Below, piece after piece: positions 54,642 through 63,623 of a stretch of DNA of 64,000 bases. The stretch comes from CAWKDG01 sp963848355 (GTDB lineage: Bacteria; Actinomycetota; Acidimicrobiia; Acidimicrobiales; UBA8190). The notes under the pieces were generated by a model. It was not told the origin of the DNA. It ran no database searches and saw only the letters and a program-made list of their open reading frames with translations. Position numbers and translations under genes: made by a program. The DNA is taken from NCBI GenBank assembly GCA_963848355.1, contig CAWKDG010000012.1:1-64000 (forward strand), given 5' to 3'. Position 1 is the stretch's first letter. Each line of letters starts with the position of its first letter.

Positions 54642-55404
54642 GGACCCCGCCCGTGCGCTCCCCGCCGGTGCGCTCGGCGCCGAGCACGCGTCCGAGCACC
54701 CACGCCACCGCGCCATAGGCGGCCACCAGAACGAGGATGGTGGCGTCGGACCCCGGCCAGTGCACCCCGATCCCCTCCCCCGTCCAGAAGGTGCCGTAGC
54801 TCACGAGCATGACGCCGACGACGGCCTTCAGGGCGTTCTCCGGTACCCCCGACAGCTGGCGGGCCACGATGGCGCCGACCACACCCACCACGACCACGGC
54901 GGCCAGGGCGGCCACCGAGGCCAGGCCGAGCCGATGCTCGGTGGTACCCAGGGTGAGCACGATGACGACCACTTCGAGGCCCTCGAGGAACACACCCTTG
55001 AAGGCGACGGTGAAGGCGGTCGTGTCGCGCCCCGCTCCCCGACCCTGCGACGACAGCTCGGCCACATGGGCTTCGAAGATGGTGTCCTCGTCGTGCTTGG
55101 CCTTCAACCCCGCCGACCGCAGGACGGCCTTGCGCAACCACTGCAGGCCGAACACCAGCAGCAGACCGCCGACGACGACCCGCAACGTGCCGAGCGGGAC
55201 GTAGTGCACCAGGGCCGGACCCACGGCGGCCACCAGTCCGGCCAGCACCAGCACGGCCACGGCGGTGCCCTCGACGGCCGACCGCCACCCCCGTGTCACC
55301 CCGACGGCGACGACGACGGTCAGGGCCTCCACCATCTCGACGGCGCTGGCCAGGAACACGGCCACCACCAGGACGGCACTACTGCTGTGCACGGCACCTC
55401 CCAC
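54631..55404 (-). CDS. COG4280-like polytopic membrane protein with FTR1-like paired ExxE motifs
   Basis: This intact protein of 257 residues has about seven membrane segments. Two internally related halves each carry an acidic motif in a helix: FLASAVEMVEALTVVVAVGV (E-x-x-E) and VFLEGLEVVVIVLTLGTTEH (E-x-x-E). FTR1-family iron permeases use REGLE in just this way. A His/Asp-rich cytosolic loop (AKHDEDTIFEAHVAELSS) lies between the halves. A divalent metal transporter is a reasonable inference, but the family is formally uncharacterised. It is divergent from the HAD gene and coupled to the small membrane protein downstream. Confidence 0.75.
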   Translation of the reverse strand: MGGAVHSSSAVLVVAVFLASAVEMVEALTVVVAVGVTRGWRSAVEGTAVAVLVLAGLVAAVGPALVHYVPLGTLRVVVGGLLLVFGLQWLRKAVLRSAGLKAKHDEDTIFEAHVAELSSQGRGAGRDTTAFTVAFKGVFLEGLEVVVIVLTLGTTEHRLGLASVAALAAVVVVGVVGAIVARQLSGVPENALKAVVGVMLVSYGTFWTGEGIGVHWPGSDATILVLVAAYGAVAWVLGRVLGAERTGGERTGGVHAA

Positions 55405-55452
55405 TAGGGTCCACCGTCAGCCTTGCACGCCACCATCAAGGAGACTGTGGCG

Positions 55453-56142
55453 ATGCCTCGACTGGTCCTGTGGGACATCGACGGTACCCTGGTGCGCGCC
55501 GGCGAGGTCGGTGCCCTCATCTTCGACCACGCCATCGAGAAGACGATGGGACGGCGGCCGTCGCGGCGGATCCTCATGAGCGGCATGACCGATCCCCAGA
55601 TCGTCCTCGAGTACCTCACCGAGTTCGATCTCGCTGATCCCCACACCCACCTCCCCGCCATCCTGGAGGGGATCGAGGTCGAGTTGGCCGACCGAGCCTC
55701 CGAGATCAGCAGCCGGGGGGTGGTCCTGCCCGGAGTGGCCGACCTCCTGGCCCGACTGGCGGCCGACGACGACGTCGACCAGACGGTCCTGACGGGCAAC
55801 ATCGCCGCCAACGCCAGGGTGAAGGTGGCGGCCTTCGGCCTCGACCGCTGGCTGAACCTGGAGATGGGTGCGTTCGGCAGCGACGACGCCGATCGCAACG
55901 CACTCGTTCCCGTCGCCATCGCCAAGGTCGCGGCGGCCCGGGGACGACGCTTCGCGCCCGACCAGATCTGGGTGGTCGGCGACGCCCCCAACGATCTCGC
56001 CTGCGCCCGCGCCGCCGGCGTGCGCTGCCTGCTCGTGGCCACGGGCCGGCCCACGTACGACGAGCTGTCGGCCCTGCACCCCGATGCTCTTCGTCACGAT
56101 CTGAGCGACGTCGACGACATCGTCGAGCTCCTGCGCACGTAG
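55453..56142 (+). CDS. HAD superfamily phosphatase
   Basis: This intact protein of 229 residues starts at the ATG at 55453. Motif I is RLVLWDIDGTLVRAGEVG. A helical cap contains RRILMSGMTDPQIVLEYLTE. Motif II is DQTVLTGNIAANARVKV and motif IV is QIWVVGDAPNDLACARAAGV. The cap and the LTGNI wording place it near phosphoglycolate/phosphoserine-type HAD enzymes. It is cytosolic; substrate not determined. A run of about 70 bases separates it from the amidase, so they could be one transcript. Confidence 0.88.
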   Translation: MPRLVLWDIDGTLVRAGEVGALIFDHAIEKTMGRRPSRRILMSGMTDPQIVLEYLTEFDLADPHTHLPAILEGIEVELADRASEISSRGVVLPGVADLLARLAADDDVDQTVLTGNIAANARVKVAAFGLDRWLNLEMGAFGSDDADRNALVPVAIAKVAAARGRRFAPDQIWVVGDAPNDLACARAAGVRCLLVATGRPTYDELSALHPDALRHDLSDVDDIVELLRT

Positions 56143-56213
56143 CGACTACCGGGCCCCGTTCCCGGGCGCCGATCCCGAGCACACCGGCCCGGCACCGAGT
56201 AGGACATAGGGAC

Positions 56214-57626
56214 ATGGGAACCTTCGCCTCCGCCGTCGAGATCGCCGCCGCCGTGCGCAGCCGCGCCATCAGCCCGGTCGAAGTGCTCGACGAATGCCTG
56301 GTCCAGGTGGACAAGCTCAACCCGGCCCTCAACGCCGTCATCTGGCGCAACGACGAGGAGGTGCGGGCCGAGGCCCAGGCGCTCGCCGATGCCATCGCCA
56401 GCGGCGTGGTGGAGCCCGGTCCCTTCGCCGGTGTCCCCATCCCCATCAAAGACCTCACCCCGGTCGAGGGCTGGCCCGTCACCTACGGATCCTTCGGTGC
56501 ACCGCAGGGCACGAGCGCCGAGGGCGAGCTGGTGACGGAGCTGCTGCGGGCGGCGGGATTCCTCCTGTGCGGGAGGACGAACACCCCGGAGTTCGGCCCG
56601 CTCACGGTGGCCGAGAACAGCCGCTACGGCATCACCCGCAATCCCTGGGACCTCCAGCGCTCCCCCGGAGGTTCGAGCGGGGGGGCGTCGGCCGTGGTGG
56701 CCGCCGGCATGTTCCCCGTGGCCCACGCCAACGACGGCGGCGGATCGATCCGTATCCCGGCGTCGTGTTGTGGCCTCGTGGGGTTGAAGCCGAGCCGGGC
56801 CCGGGTCCCGGCCCGGGCCCCGGGCTGGTTCGGCCTGGCCGTCGAAGGCGCGGTATGCCGGACCGTGGCCGACGCCGCCGCGGTCCTCGACTGCATCAGC
56901 GGTCCCGACCTTCTGTCGTGGGAGAACGCCCCCGCCCCCGCGCGCCCGTTCTCCGCCGAAGTGGGGGCGCCACCGGGCCGGCTCCGTTTCGCCCTGTGCG
57001 TGACCTCGGCCCTCGGCGTCCCCGTCGAAGCCGCCCCCCGCGCCGCCGTCGAGAACGTCGGCCGGCTCCTCGAGGGGCTCGGCCACCACGTCGAGATGCT
57101 CGACGAGGACGTCTTCGACCCCGCCGCCCTCGGCCCTTTCCTGAACGTCATCAACACCGGCTACGGCGACTACCGGGGCGTCGACTGGGCCAACGTCGAA
57201 CCCCACAATGCCGTCGGCCACGCGGCGGGCCAAGCCGTCGACGGGCTGACCGTGGTCGAGGCGCTCCATGACCTCCAGCGCGTCAGCCGGGCGGTGGTCG
57301 CCCGCTGGGGTCGGGACTTCGACGTCCTCGTCACGCCCACCATGACCATCGAGCCGCCGGTGGCGGGGACGGTTCTGGCCGAAGCGCACGCCCATCCCGA
57401 GGGCCCGCCGGCCGCGGCGCTGGCCATGGCCGCCTTCACCGCCGCCTTCAACATCACCGGCCAGCCGGCTGTGAGCCTGCCCCTGCACTGGACCGACGCC
57501 GGGCTCCCCGTCGGCGTCCAGTTCGTGGGCGGACCGTGGCAGGAGGCGTTGCTCGTGCGGGTGGCGTCGCAGCTGGAAAAGGCGTCACCGTGGTCGGAGC
57601 GTCGACCGCCCCTGTCGTCGCCCTGA
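56214..57626 (+). CDS. amidase signature family hydrolase
   Basis: This intact protein of 470 residues hydrolyses amides with a Ser-cisSer-Lys triad. Lys79 lies in VPIPIKDLTPVEGWPVTYGS. The Gly/Ser block SPGGSSGGASAVVAAG holds the cis-Ser (about Ser154). The nucleophile is about Ser178 in HANDGGGSIRIPASCCGLVG. LKPSRARVPARAPGWFGLAV and the late TVVEALHDLQRVSRAVVARW also match the family. It could act on amide or nitrile-derived substrates; GatA function is unlikely because gatB and gatC are absent here. ATG at 56214. Confidence 0.92.
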   Translation: MGTFASAVEIAAAVRSRAISPVEVLDECLVQVDKLNPALNAVIWRNDEEVRAEAQALADAIASGVVEPGPFAGVPIPIKDLTPVEGWPVTYGSFGAPQGTSAEGELVTELLRAAGFLLCGRTNTPEFGPLTVAENSRYGITRNPWDLQRSPGGSSGGASAVVAAGMFPVAHANDGGGSIRIPASCCGLVGLKPSRARVPARAPGWFGLAVEGAVCRTVADAAAVLDCISGPDLLSWENAPAPARPFSAEVGAPPGRLRFALCVTSALGVPVEAAPRAAVENVGRLLEGLGHHVEMLDEDVFDPAALGPFLNVINTGYGDYRGVDWANVEPHNAVGHAAGQAVDGLTVVEALHDLQRVSRAVVARWGRDFDVLVTPTMTIEPPVAGTVLAEAHAHPEGPPAAALAMAAFTAAFNITGQPAVSLPLHWTDAGLPVGVQFVGGPWQEALLVRVASQLEKASPWSERRPPLSSP

Positions 57627-57669
57627 CGGCGCCGGCGAGCGGCGGAGAGCGGTGGATCGAGAGCGGGGG

Positions 57670-58095
57670 TTATCCGACCCCGAGCTGCCGGTAGATCGTC
57701 CCCGCGTCGAAGTAGACCCTCTCGCACACGATCCCCTCACCCTCGAAGATGAAGATCGCCACCATCGGACAGCGAAAGGCCCGCCCCGTCGGTTCCTCCC
57801 CCGCCAGCGACCCGGTGTGCGTGCCGAGCAGATCGAACTCCACCACCACGGCCCCCTCCGCGTGGTGAAGGGCCCGAACCTCGTTGCGCTGGTCGGGAAA
57901 CACCGCACGTGAGGCGGCGTAGTAGGCCTTCACTTCTTCCACCCCGTCGTAGACCTGACCGGTGCCGATGAGCTCGTAGCGGGGATGGGTGAACGTGGCC
58001 AGGGTGTCGTCGAAGCGCATCTCGTTCTCCGACACCATGTGCTCGCGCACGACGGCCTCCTGCCGCTGCCTCAGATCCGCCCCTGCCGCGTCCAT
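57670..58095 (-). CDS. SnoaL-like/NTF2-fold protein
   Basis: This intact protein of about 141 residues starts at ATG 58095. A cone-shaped alpha+beta barrel is suggested by QEAVVREHMVSENEMRFDDT, TFTHPRYELIGTGQVYDGVE, VKAYYAASRAVFPDQRNEVR and PMVAIFIFEGEGIVCERVYF. This SnoaL-like subgroup includes ester cyclases and hydratases that use buried Asp/His pairs. The specific activity is unknown. It is convergent with the amidase and divergent from the Gfo/Idh gene. Confidence 0.83.
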   Translation of the reverse strand: MDAAGADLRQRQEAVVREHMVSENEMRFDDTLATFTHPRYELIGTGQVYDGVEEVKAYYAASRAVFPDQRNEVRALHHAEGAVVVEFDLLGTHTGSLAGEEPTGRAFRCPMVAIFIFEGEGIVCERVYFDAGTIYRQLGVG

Positions 58096-58166
58096 GGCCC
58101 CTCCCGCGCTCACGCTGCAACTTAACCGTGAACGGCCCCGAACGGGAGTGAGCGACAATGGGCCCC

Positions 58167-59222
58167 ATGAGCATTCGTGTCGGGTTCCTCGGTGCCGGTT
58201 TCATCGCCAACGTCCATGCCTCGCTGCTCCGCTCCTGCGGCGACACGATGAGCTGGGCCGGCGTCCACGACACGGACCGGTCGCGGGCCGAGGCCTTCGC
58301 CGCCCGGACGGGGGCGACGGTGTGCGACGACGAGGACGAGGTGCTCGACGGGTGCGATGCCGTCTTCGTCTGCACGTGGACCTCCGAGCATCCCCGCCTG
58401 GTCGAGATGGCGGCGTCACGCGGCCTGGCCATCTTCTGCGAGAAGCCGCTGGCCACCGACCTGGCGGGAGCAACGGCCATGGCCGAGACCGTCGGCCGCG
58501 TCGGCGTGGTGAACCAGGTGGGGCTCGTCCTGCGCTTCTCCCCCGCCTTCTGCTGGTTGCGGCATCTCGTCTCCGAGCCCTCGAGCGGGAGGGTGATGAG
58601 CATCATGTTCCGAGACGACCAGTACATCCCTTTGCAGGGAATGTACAAGTCCACCTGGCGCGGTGACGTGGCCCGGGCCGGCGCCGGGGCCCTGCTCGAG
58701 CACAGCATCCACGACCTCGACATCATCGAGTCCCTCGTCGGACCCGTCACCACCGTGTCGGGCCTCTCGGCCGAATTCCACGGGATCACCGGGATCGAAG
58801 ACGCCGTCTCGCTGTCGATGGCCTTCGCCAACGGCGCCGTCGGATCCCTGCAGTCCGTCTGGCACGACATCCTCGAGCGCGAGAGCTCGCGCTACGTCGA
58901 GGTCATCTGCGAGAACCTGTGGTGCGCCATCGACACCGACGACTGGTGGGGACCGGTCCGTTGGACACGCACGGGTGCGGATGCCGGCACCCTCGAGGGA
59001 CGCCAGCTGGGCGAGGCGGTGTGGAGTGCCGGACTGGCGGCGGTCAACCCCGACGAGGGTTTCCTCGACGCCGTCGCTTCGAACCAGACCCGCGGGCCTG
59101 ACTTCGCCACCGCCCTGCGCGCTCACGTCGTGGTCGATGCCGCCTACCGGTCGGCCGCCCACGGGGGCATGCCCGTCGCCGTCCCCCCGCCGCCGACCGG
59201 TTCACCCGCCGCCTACCGGTAG
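58167..59222 (+). CDS. Gfo/Idh/MocA family oxidoreductase
   Basis: This intact protein of about 351 residues (ATG 58167, or 58158) has an N-terminal Rossmann fold IRVGFLGAGFIANVHASLLR. The NAD-site Glu-Lys-Pro is in LAIFCEKPLATDLAGATAMA. The middle has VGVVNQVGLVLRFSPAFCWL, and the catalytic GAGALLEHSIHDLDIIESLV contains the His-x-x-x-Asp pair. The C-terminal beta sheet is SLSMAFANGAVGSLQSVWHD. It oxidises or reduces a sugar, inositol or similar alcohol. No sugar transporter is adjacent, so the substrate is unknown. It overlaps the convergent lipase by ten bases. Confidence 0.9.
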   Translation: MSIRVGFLGAGFIANVHASLLRSCGDTMSWAGVHDTDRSRAEAFAARTGATVCDDEDEVLDGCDAVFVCTWTSEHPRLVEMAASRGLAIFCEKPLATDLAGATAMAETVGRVGVVNQVGLVLRFSPAFCWLRHLVSEPSSGRVMSIMFRDDQYIPLQGMYKSTWRGDVARAGAGALLEHSIHDLDIIESLVGPVTTVSGLSAEFHGITGIEDAVSLSMAFANGAVGSLQSVWHDILERESSRYVEVICENLWCAIDTDDWWGPVRWTRTGADAGTLEGRQLGEAVWSAGLAAVNPDEGFLDAVASNQTRGPDFATALRAHVVVDAAYRSAAHGGMPVAVPPPPTGSPAAYR

Positions 59223-60418
59223 GCGGCCACCTGTTGGGAAACGATCTGGACCAGGTTCCCGAGGGCGAGGTTCACGTCGTCGAGATGGAGTCCCCACAGG
59301 GGACCGAGTGACTCGGTGACGCGGGGCCGCTTGTCGGTGGCCGTGCCGATGTCGTTGATCTGGAGCCACGTCGCTCCGCCCGAGCTCTCGCACTGCGCCG
59401 TGTAGAGGTCGGGGTACTCGACCCAGGGTGTCGTCACCGATACGCCGGTTGACGTGGAGCCCGACGCCACGAAGAAGGGGTCGAGCGGACCCACCCCGCC
59501 GGCCAGATCGGCCGGGTTCGTGCACAGCACCTGGACTCCCGTCGTTGCCGTCTGGTTCGACTGGAGACTCACGCCCTCTCCGGGCCGACCGAAGAGACTG
59601 CCCTTCGGCGGCTGCCCGGGGAACGACGAGTAGGCGATGACACAGCCCGTCTGGTTCGCCGCCGCGCAGGCGGGAATGTTCTGGAAGCTGCCGCCGACGT
59701 CCTTGCCCGTGGGCACCTGGACGTTTCCGCCCAGGATGATGGCCGACACGAGGAGCTTGCGTAGCGCCGGATCGGGGTCGACCTGGCTACCGAGGAGGCG
59801 GATCAGCATGGCCGCGCCCTGGGAGTGGCCGATGAAGACGATGGGCCGGCCGTCGTTGAAGTGGGCGAGGTAGTCCTTCCATCCGGCCAGGATGCTGGCG
59901 TAGGCGGTGGCGTCGGCCGTGGGATCGTTTCCGAGGCCCTTGGCCAGAGAGCCCGCCGTCCGCTGCCGGTACATCGGTGCCCACACGTTGCACACCTGCG
60001 AGAAGCGCGAAGCCTGGGCCACGGCGGCGTCGATCTCGGCCGGCTGCACCGTCAGGTTGGCGTTGTCCCTCGGCTCGGTACTCACCGTGGGGTAGACGTA
60101 GAAGCAGTCGACGGCCGGATGCGCCGCCGGTGCCGCCGGTACGCTCCTCGTCGACCCGTCGGCCAGGACGGCGGTGGTGTCGAGGTCCCCCGCGCACGGA
60201 TCATCGACCAACCCGGGACGGCACAACCACACCGTCCCCGCCGCGTCGGTCCGGGACACGGATCCCGGCACCGACGTTCCCGGCGCCGGCGCTGACGTCG
60301 ATGTCGTCGTCGTCGAGACCCCGGCACTCGTGGACGGGCCCGAGGAGCATCCGGCCGCCACCACTGCCGCCAGGACGGTGCCTACGACCGCCGCCGCCCG
60401 CGCCGCCCGTGGCGTCAT
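59213..60418 (-). CDS. DUF3089 lipase-like exported lipoprotein
   Basis: This intact protein of 401 residues is an exported alpha/beta hydrolase. The signal peptide ends in the lipobox AAVVAAGCSSG. A Thr/Ser-rich linker is followed by the DUF3089 core: PAVDCFYVYPTVSTEPRDNA, SRFSQVCNVWAPMYRQRTAG, and the nucleophile elbow PIVFIGHSQGAAMLIRLLGS with catalytic Ser. VIAYSSFPGQPPKGSLFGRP and LQVLC-type loops follow. Several cysteines could form disulfides outside the cell. The substrate is probably a lipid ester. Start ATG at 60418. It is divergent from the MarR gene. Confidence 0.88.
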   Translation of the reverse strand: MTPRAARAAAVVGTVLAAVVAAGCSSGPSTSAGVSTTTTSTSAPAPGTSVPGSVSRTDAAGTVWLCRPGLVDDPCAGDLDTTAVLADGSTRSVPAAPAAHPAVDCFYVYPTVSTEPRDNANLTVQPAEIDAAVAQASRFSQVCNVWAPMYRQRTAGSLAKGLGNDPTADATAYASILAGWKDYLAHFNDGRPIVFIGHSQGAAMLIRLLGSQVDPDPALRKLLVSAIILGGNVQVPTGKDVGGSFQNIPACAAANQTGCVIAYSSFPGQPPKGSLFGRPGEGVSLQSNQTATTGVQVLCTNPADLAGGVGPLDPFFVASGSTSTGVSVTTPWVEYPDLYTAQCESSGGATWLQINDIGTATDKRPRVTESLGPLWGLHLDDVNLALGNLVQIVSQQVAAYR

Positions 60419-60476
60419 GTCGGATCCTCCTCCCCGCCCGCCGCCCGCCAACGGCCGGACAACTCGGCCAAACTAG

Positions 60477-60489
60477 TTACCTGTGGTAA
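60477..60489. promoter_or_regulatory. possible MarR operator in the divergent DUF3089-MarR gap
   Basis: The inverted repeat TTAC-CTGTG-GTAA, with 4-base arms and a 5-base spacer, sits inside the AT-richer stretch AACTAGTTACCTGTGGTAAG between the lipase and MarR genes. MarR proteins commonly repress their own operon from such sites. The site also lies where a -10 would be expected. Confidence 0.45.
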
Positions 60490-60522
60490 GCAAGTGCCGG
60501 TACACTCACCCTTCATGCGCAC

Positions 60523-60573
60523 GGGCTCAGGGACACACGGGGCTCAGGGACACACGGGGCTCAGGGACACGGA
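60523..60573 (+). repeat. 17-bp tandem repeat, three units
   Basis: Units of GGGCTCAGGGACACACG lie at 60523, 60540 and 60557, the last slightly diverged. They end ten bases before the MarR ATG and so overlap its leader. They could form part of the 5' untranslated region or an extra operator, or result from slippage. Confidence 0.9.
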
Positions 60574-60582
60574 GCGGATGTT

Positions 60583-61065
60583 ATGACCCTGCACACGGCG
60601 GACGAGAGCACCACCGGGGAGATCGACGGGGCCCTGCTCTCGGTGGCCCGGGTCATGAACCAGGTCCGCGTCCACGCCAAGCTCCGGGCCGAGGCCGGCG
60701 TCGACATCGACCGGGCCGGAGCGGCGGTGCTGTACAAGCTCCTGGTCGAGGAGGAGAGCCTCCGCCTCTGCGACCTGGCCGAACGTCTCGGCATCGACTC
60801 CCCCGCCGTCACCCGCAAGGTGCAGCAGCTCGAACACCTCGGCCTCGTCGTCCGCTCTCCCGATCCCGAGGACGGCCGCGCCTCACGCCTGCTTCTCACG
60901 GGCGAGGGCCGGCGGTCCATCGAACGGCTCCTCGGGGCCCGACGGGTGTGGCTGGAGGAGCTGCTGTCGGAGTGGCCGACGGCGGACCGCCGGGAGTTCG
61001 CCCGGCTGCTGCAGCTCTTCGCCACCACGATCGAAGAGGACGTCGAGGTGCGCCATGGTCACTGA
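60583..61065 (+). CDS. MarR family transcriptional regulator
   Basis: This intact protein of 160 residues has the classical MarR winged helix: VDIDRAGAAVLYKLLVEEES, LRLCDLAERLGIDSPAVTRK (recognition helix) and VQQLEHLGLVVRSPDPEDGR with ASRLLLTGEGRRSIERLLGA. It ends ARLLQLFATTIEEDVEVRHG. It should repress itself and the MFS gene, whose start overlaps its stop by 11 bases, until an aromatic or drug-like ligand binds. The ATG at 60583 directly follows the 17-bp repeats. Confidence 0.93.
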   Translation: MTLHTADESTTGEIDGALLSVARVMNQVRVHAKLRAEAGVDIDRAGAAVLYKLLVEEESLRLCDLAERLGIDSPAVTRKVQQLEHLGLVVRSPDPEDGRASRLLLTGEGRRSIERLLGARRVWLEELLSEWPTADRREFARLLQLFATTIEEDVEVRHGH

Positions 61066-62638
61066 GCTCGAGGAATCGCCTCCCACCGGCGTGGTCGAGG
61101 ACGACGACGAAATCTCGCCGGCCGAGCACCGCCGGATCCTCGTGATCCTCGGGGCTCTCATGATGGGGATGTTCCTGGCCACTCTCGACCAGACCATCGT
61201 CTCCACCGCCCTCCCCACCATCGCCGGCGATCTGCACGGGCTCAACCACCTCACGTGGGTGGTGACGTCCTACCTGCTCACCTCGACCATCTCGACGCCC
61301 CTGTGGGGCAAGCTCGGCGACCTCTTCGGGCGTAAGAAGCTCTTCCAGCTCTCCATCGTCATCTTCCTGGTGGGCTCGGCGCTGTCCGGACTGTCGCACT
61401 CCATGCTGGAGCTCATCCTCTTCCGGGCCCTCCAGGGGATCGGCGCCGGCGGGCTCATCGTGGGATCGCAGGCCATCATGGGCGACGTCATCAGCCCCCG
61501 GCAGCGGGGCCGCTACATGGGCTACTTCGGTGCCGTCTTCGCCTCGACCAGCGTCATCGGGCCTCTGCTCGGGGGGGTCTTCACCCAGGACCTGAGCTGG
61601 CGGTGGGTCTTCTACATCAACATCCCCGTCGGCATCGTCGCCCTGTTCGTCATCGCCAGCGTCCTCCACATCCCGGCCAAGCGCACCGAGCACGCCATCG
61701 ACTACATGGGGACGACGTTCCTCGGAACCGCCGTAACCGTCATCGTCCTTCTGACGACGTGGGGCGGGACGACATACCGGTGGGTCTCTTTCCCCATCAT
61801 CGCCATGGCTGTCGGCGCCGTCGCACTCATCGTCGCCTTCTGCCTGGTCGAGCGCCGGGCCGCCGAACCGCTCATTCCCCTCGGGTTGTTCCGTATCGGC
61901 GTCTTCAACGTGTCCAGCGCCGTCGGCTTCATCGTCGGCTTCATCATGTTCGGTGCCATCATCTTCATCCCCCTCTATCTGCAGACGGTCCACGGAGCCA
62001 CCCCGACGAGCGCCGGACTGCAGCTCCTGCCCATGGTGGGCGGCATGCTCATCACCTTCATCCTGAGCGGCCGGCTCATCTCCCGGTGGGGCCGATACAA
62101 GGTCTTCCCCATCTTCGGCACGGGCGTGACAGCCATCGGTCTCTACCTTCTGTCCCTGCTCACCCCGACGACTTCGTTGGCCGTGTCGTCGGTCTACATG
62201 TTCGTCGTGGGCTTCGGTCTCGGCGCCGTCATGCAGGTCCTGGTCGTCGCCGTCCAGAACGCCGTCCCCTACAGCCAATTGGGGACGGCGACCTCGTCGG
62301 CCACGTTCTTCCGATCGATCGGCGGCGTGATCGGCATCGCCCTCTTCGGAGCCATCTTCGACAGCCGCCTGCTCGCCGAACTGCCCAAATACCTACCAGC
62401 GTCGGCCCTGAAGCATCTGTCGGGCGGCAGCATCTCCATCAACCCGGCCCAGATCAGGGCTCTGCCACCGGCCATCCGACAGGGCTATGTCGAGGCCTTC
62501 AGCCACGCCATCCACTCCGTCTTCCTCATCGGTGCACCCTTCGCCGCCCTCGCCTTCGCTCTGACCTGGCTTCTCCACGAGGTCCCGCTGCGCAACCAAG
62601 CCTTCGTGTCGACGGAGACGGAGTCCGTGTCGCTCTAA
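61055..62638 (+). CDS. MFS transporter, DHA2 (EmrB/QacA-like, 14-helix) family
   Basis: This intact protein of 527 residues has 14 predicted membrane segments. Diagnostic motifs are MFLATLDQTIVSTALPTIAG (motif D1), PLWGKLGDLFGRKKLFQLSI (motif A, G-x-L-x-D-x-x-G-R-K/R), FRALQGIGAGGLIVGSQAIM (motif B) and GPLLGGVFTQDLSWRWVFYI (motif C region). It is a proton-driven multidrug or metabolite exporter. Coupling to MarR makes an inducible efflux operon. Helix 7-8 and later segments FGAIIFIPLYLQTVHGATPT and FFRSIGGVIGIALFGAIFDS are well conserved. Confidence 0.95.
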   Translation: MVTELEESPPTGVVEDDDEISPAEHRRILVILGALMMGMFLATLDQTIVSTALPTIAGDLHGLNHLTWVVTSYLLTSTISTPLWGKLGDLFGRKKLFQLSIVIFLVGSALSGLSHSMLELILFRALQGIGAGGLIVGSQAIMGDVISPRQRGRYMGYFGAVFASTSVIGPLLGGVFTQDLSWRWVFYINIPVGIVALFVIASVLHIPAKRTEHAIDYMGTTFLGTAVTVIVLLTTWGGTTYRWVSFPIIAMAVGAVALIVAFCLVERRAAEPLIPLGLFRIGVFNVSSAVGFIVGFIMFGAIIFIPLYLQTVHGATPTSAGLQLLPMVGGMLITFILSGRLISRWGRYKVFPIFGTGVTAIGLYLLSLLTPTTSLAVSSVYMFVVGFGLGAVMQVLVVAVQNAVPYSQLGTATSSATFFRSIGGVIGIALFGAIFDSRLLAELPKYLPASALKHLSGGSISINPAQIRALPPAIRQGYVEAFSHAIHSVFLIGAPFAALAFALTWLLHEVPLRNQAFVSTETESVSL

Positions 62639-62657
62639 GAAATCGGTACCCTTCTGA

Positions 62658-63569
62658 TCAGCGGAAGTGGACGGCCACCTCGTTCCAGAAGAGCTCGAGT
62701 GTGTCGGTCGTCCGGGCGGCGGATCCCATCATCCAGTCGGGAACGACGAGTTCATCGACCCCGGCGGTGTCGTAGGCGGCCACCTGCTCGACCATCTCGG
62801 CCGGCGTCCCGAGAAGGCGGGACCGGCCCGACGACTCGGCGCGGTGCGGCGCCAACCACCTCTCGTCGGTGCTCAGGTAGACGAGCGCCTGGGTGGAACG
62901 GGCGATCGACTCCGGGTCCCGGCCCACCGCCGCGCAATGCCCGGCCAGCACGTCGGTGCGGCGGCGGAAGTCGTCGGCCGTGCCCCAGGCGTTCCACTCG
63001 TCGGCATACCGGGCGGCGATCCTCATCGTCCGCTTCTCTCCGCTTCCGCCCACCAGCAACGGAAGGCGGGACTGCATCGGCTTCGGATCGCAGGGGGCAT
63101 CGGTCATCCGGTAGGCGGTTCCGGCGAACGTCGTCCGCTCCCGGCGGAGCAGTGACGTGATGACGGCACAGGCCTCCTCCAGGTGGTCCAGCCGGGGCCC
63201 GACGTCGAGGAGGTCGATCCCGTAGGCGGCGTGCTCGTTGCTCTGCCACCCGGCGCCGAGGCCGACCACGAACCGACCACCGCTGATGTGGTCGATGGTG
63301 GCGGCGGCGTTGGCCACGACGGCCGGATGCCGGTACAGATTGCCCGAGACGAGCGAACCGAGCCGGAGGTGGTCCGTCTCGGCCGCCAGCGCCGCCAACA
63401 CGGACCAACACTCGAGCACGGCCCCGTCCTTGGGCACGCCTCCGGGATCGTCGGGCATGAAGTGGTCGGCGAAGTAGACGCCGTCCCATCCGGAGCGGTC
63501 GCAGTGCAGCACGATGTCACGGACGTCGCGCCACGGGCGCTGCGGGCTGGGCCAGACGCTGAATCGCAT
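62658..63569 (-). CDS. LLM class (F420-type) oxidoreductase
   Basis: This intact protein of 303 residues is a TIM-barrel F420- or FMN-dependent oxidoreductase. MRFSVWPSPQRPWRDVRDIV and LHCDRSGWDGVYFADHFMPD are followed by DHLRLGSLVSGNLYRHPAVV, ATIDHISGGRFVVGLGAGWQ and HAAYGIDLLDVGPRLDHLEE. It ends PAEMVEQVAAYDTAGVDELV. The wording is that of the actinobacterial F420-dependent subgroup. Substrate unknown. The ATG at 63569 is divergent from the CorA-type gene. Confidence 0.92.
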   Translation of the reverse strand: MRFSVWPSPQRPWRDVRDIVLHCDRSGWDGVYFADHFMPDDPGGVPKDGAVLECWSVLAALAAETDHLRLGSLVSGNLYRHPAVVANAAATIDHISGGRFVVGLGAGWQSNEHAAYGIDLLDVGPRLDHLEEACAVITSLLRRERTTFAGTAYRMTDAPCDPKPMQSRLPLLVGGSGEKRTMRIAARYADEWNAWGTADDFRRRTDVLAGHCAAVGRDPESIARSTQALVYLSTDERWLAPHRAESSGRSRLLGTPAEMVEQVAAYDTAGVDELVVPDWMMGSAARTTDTLELFWNEVAVHFR

Positions 63570-63623
63570 GGCGTCGATCCTAGGGTCACCGATCCGGGGG
63601 CGGTCACGGACAAGAATCTGCCC

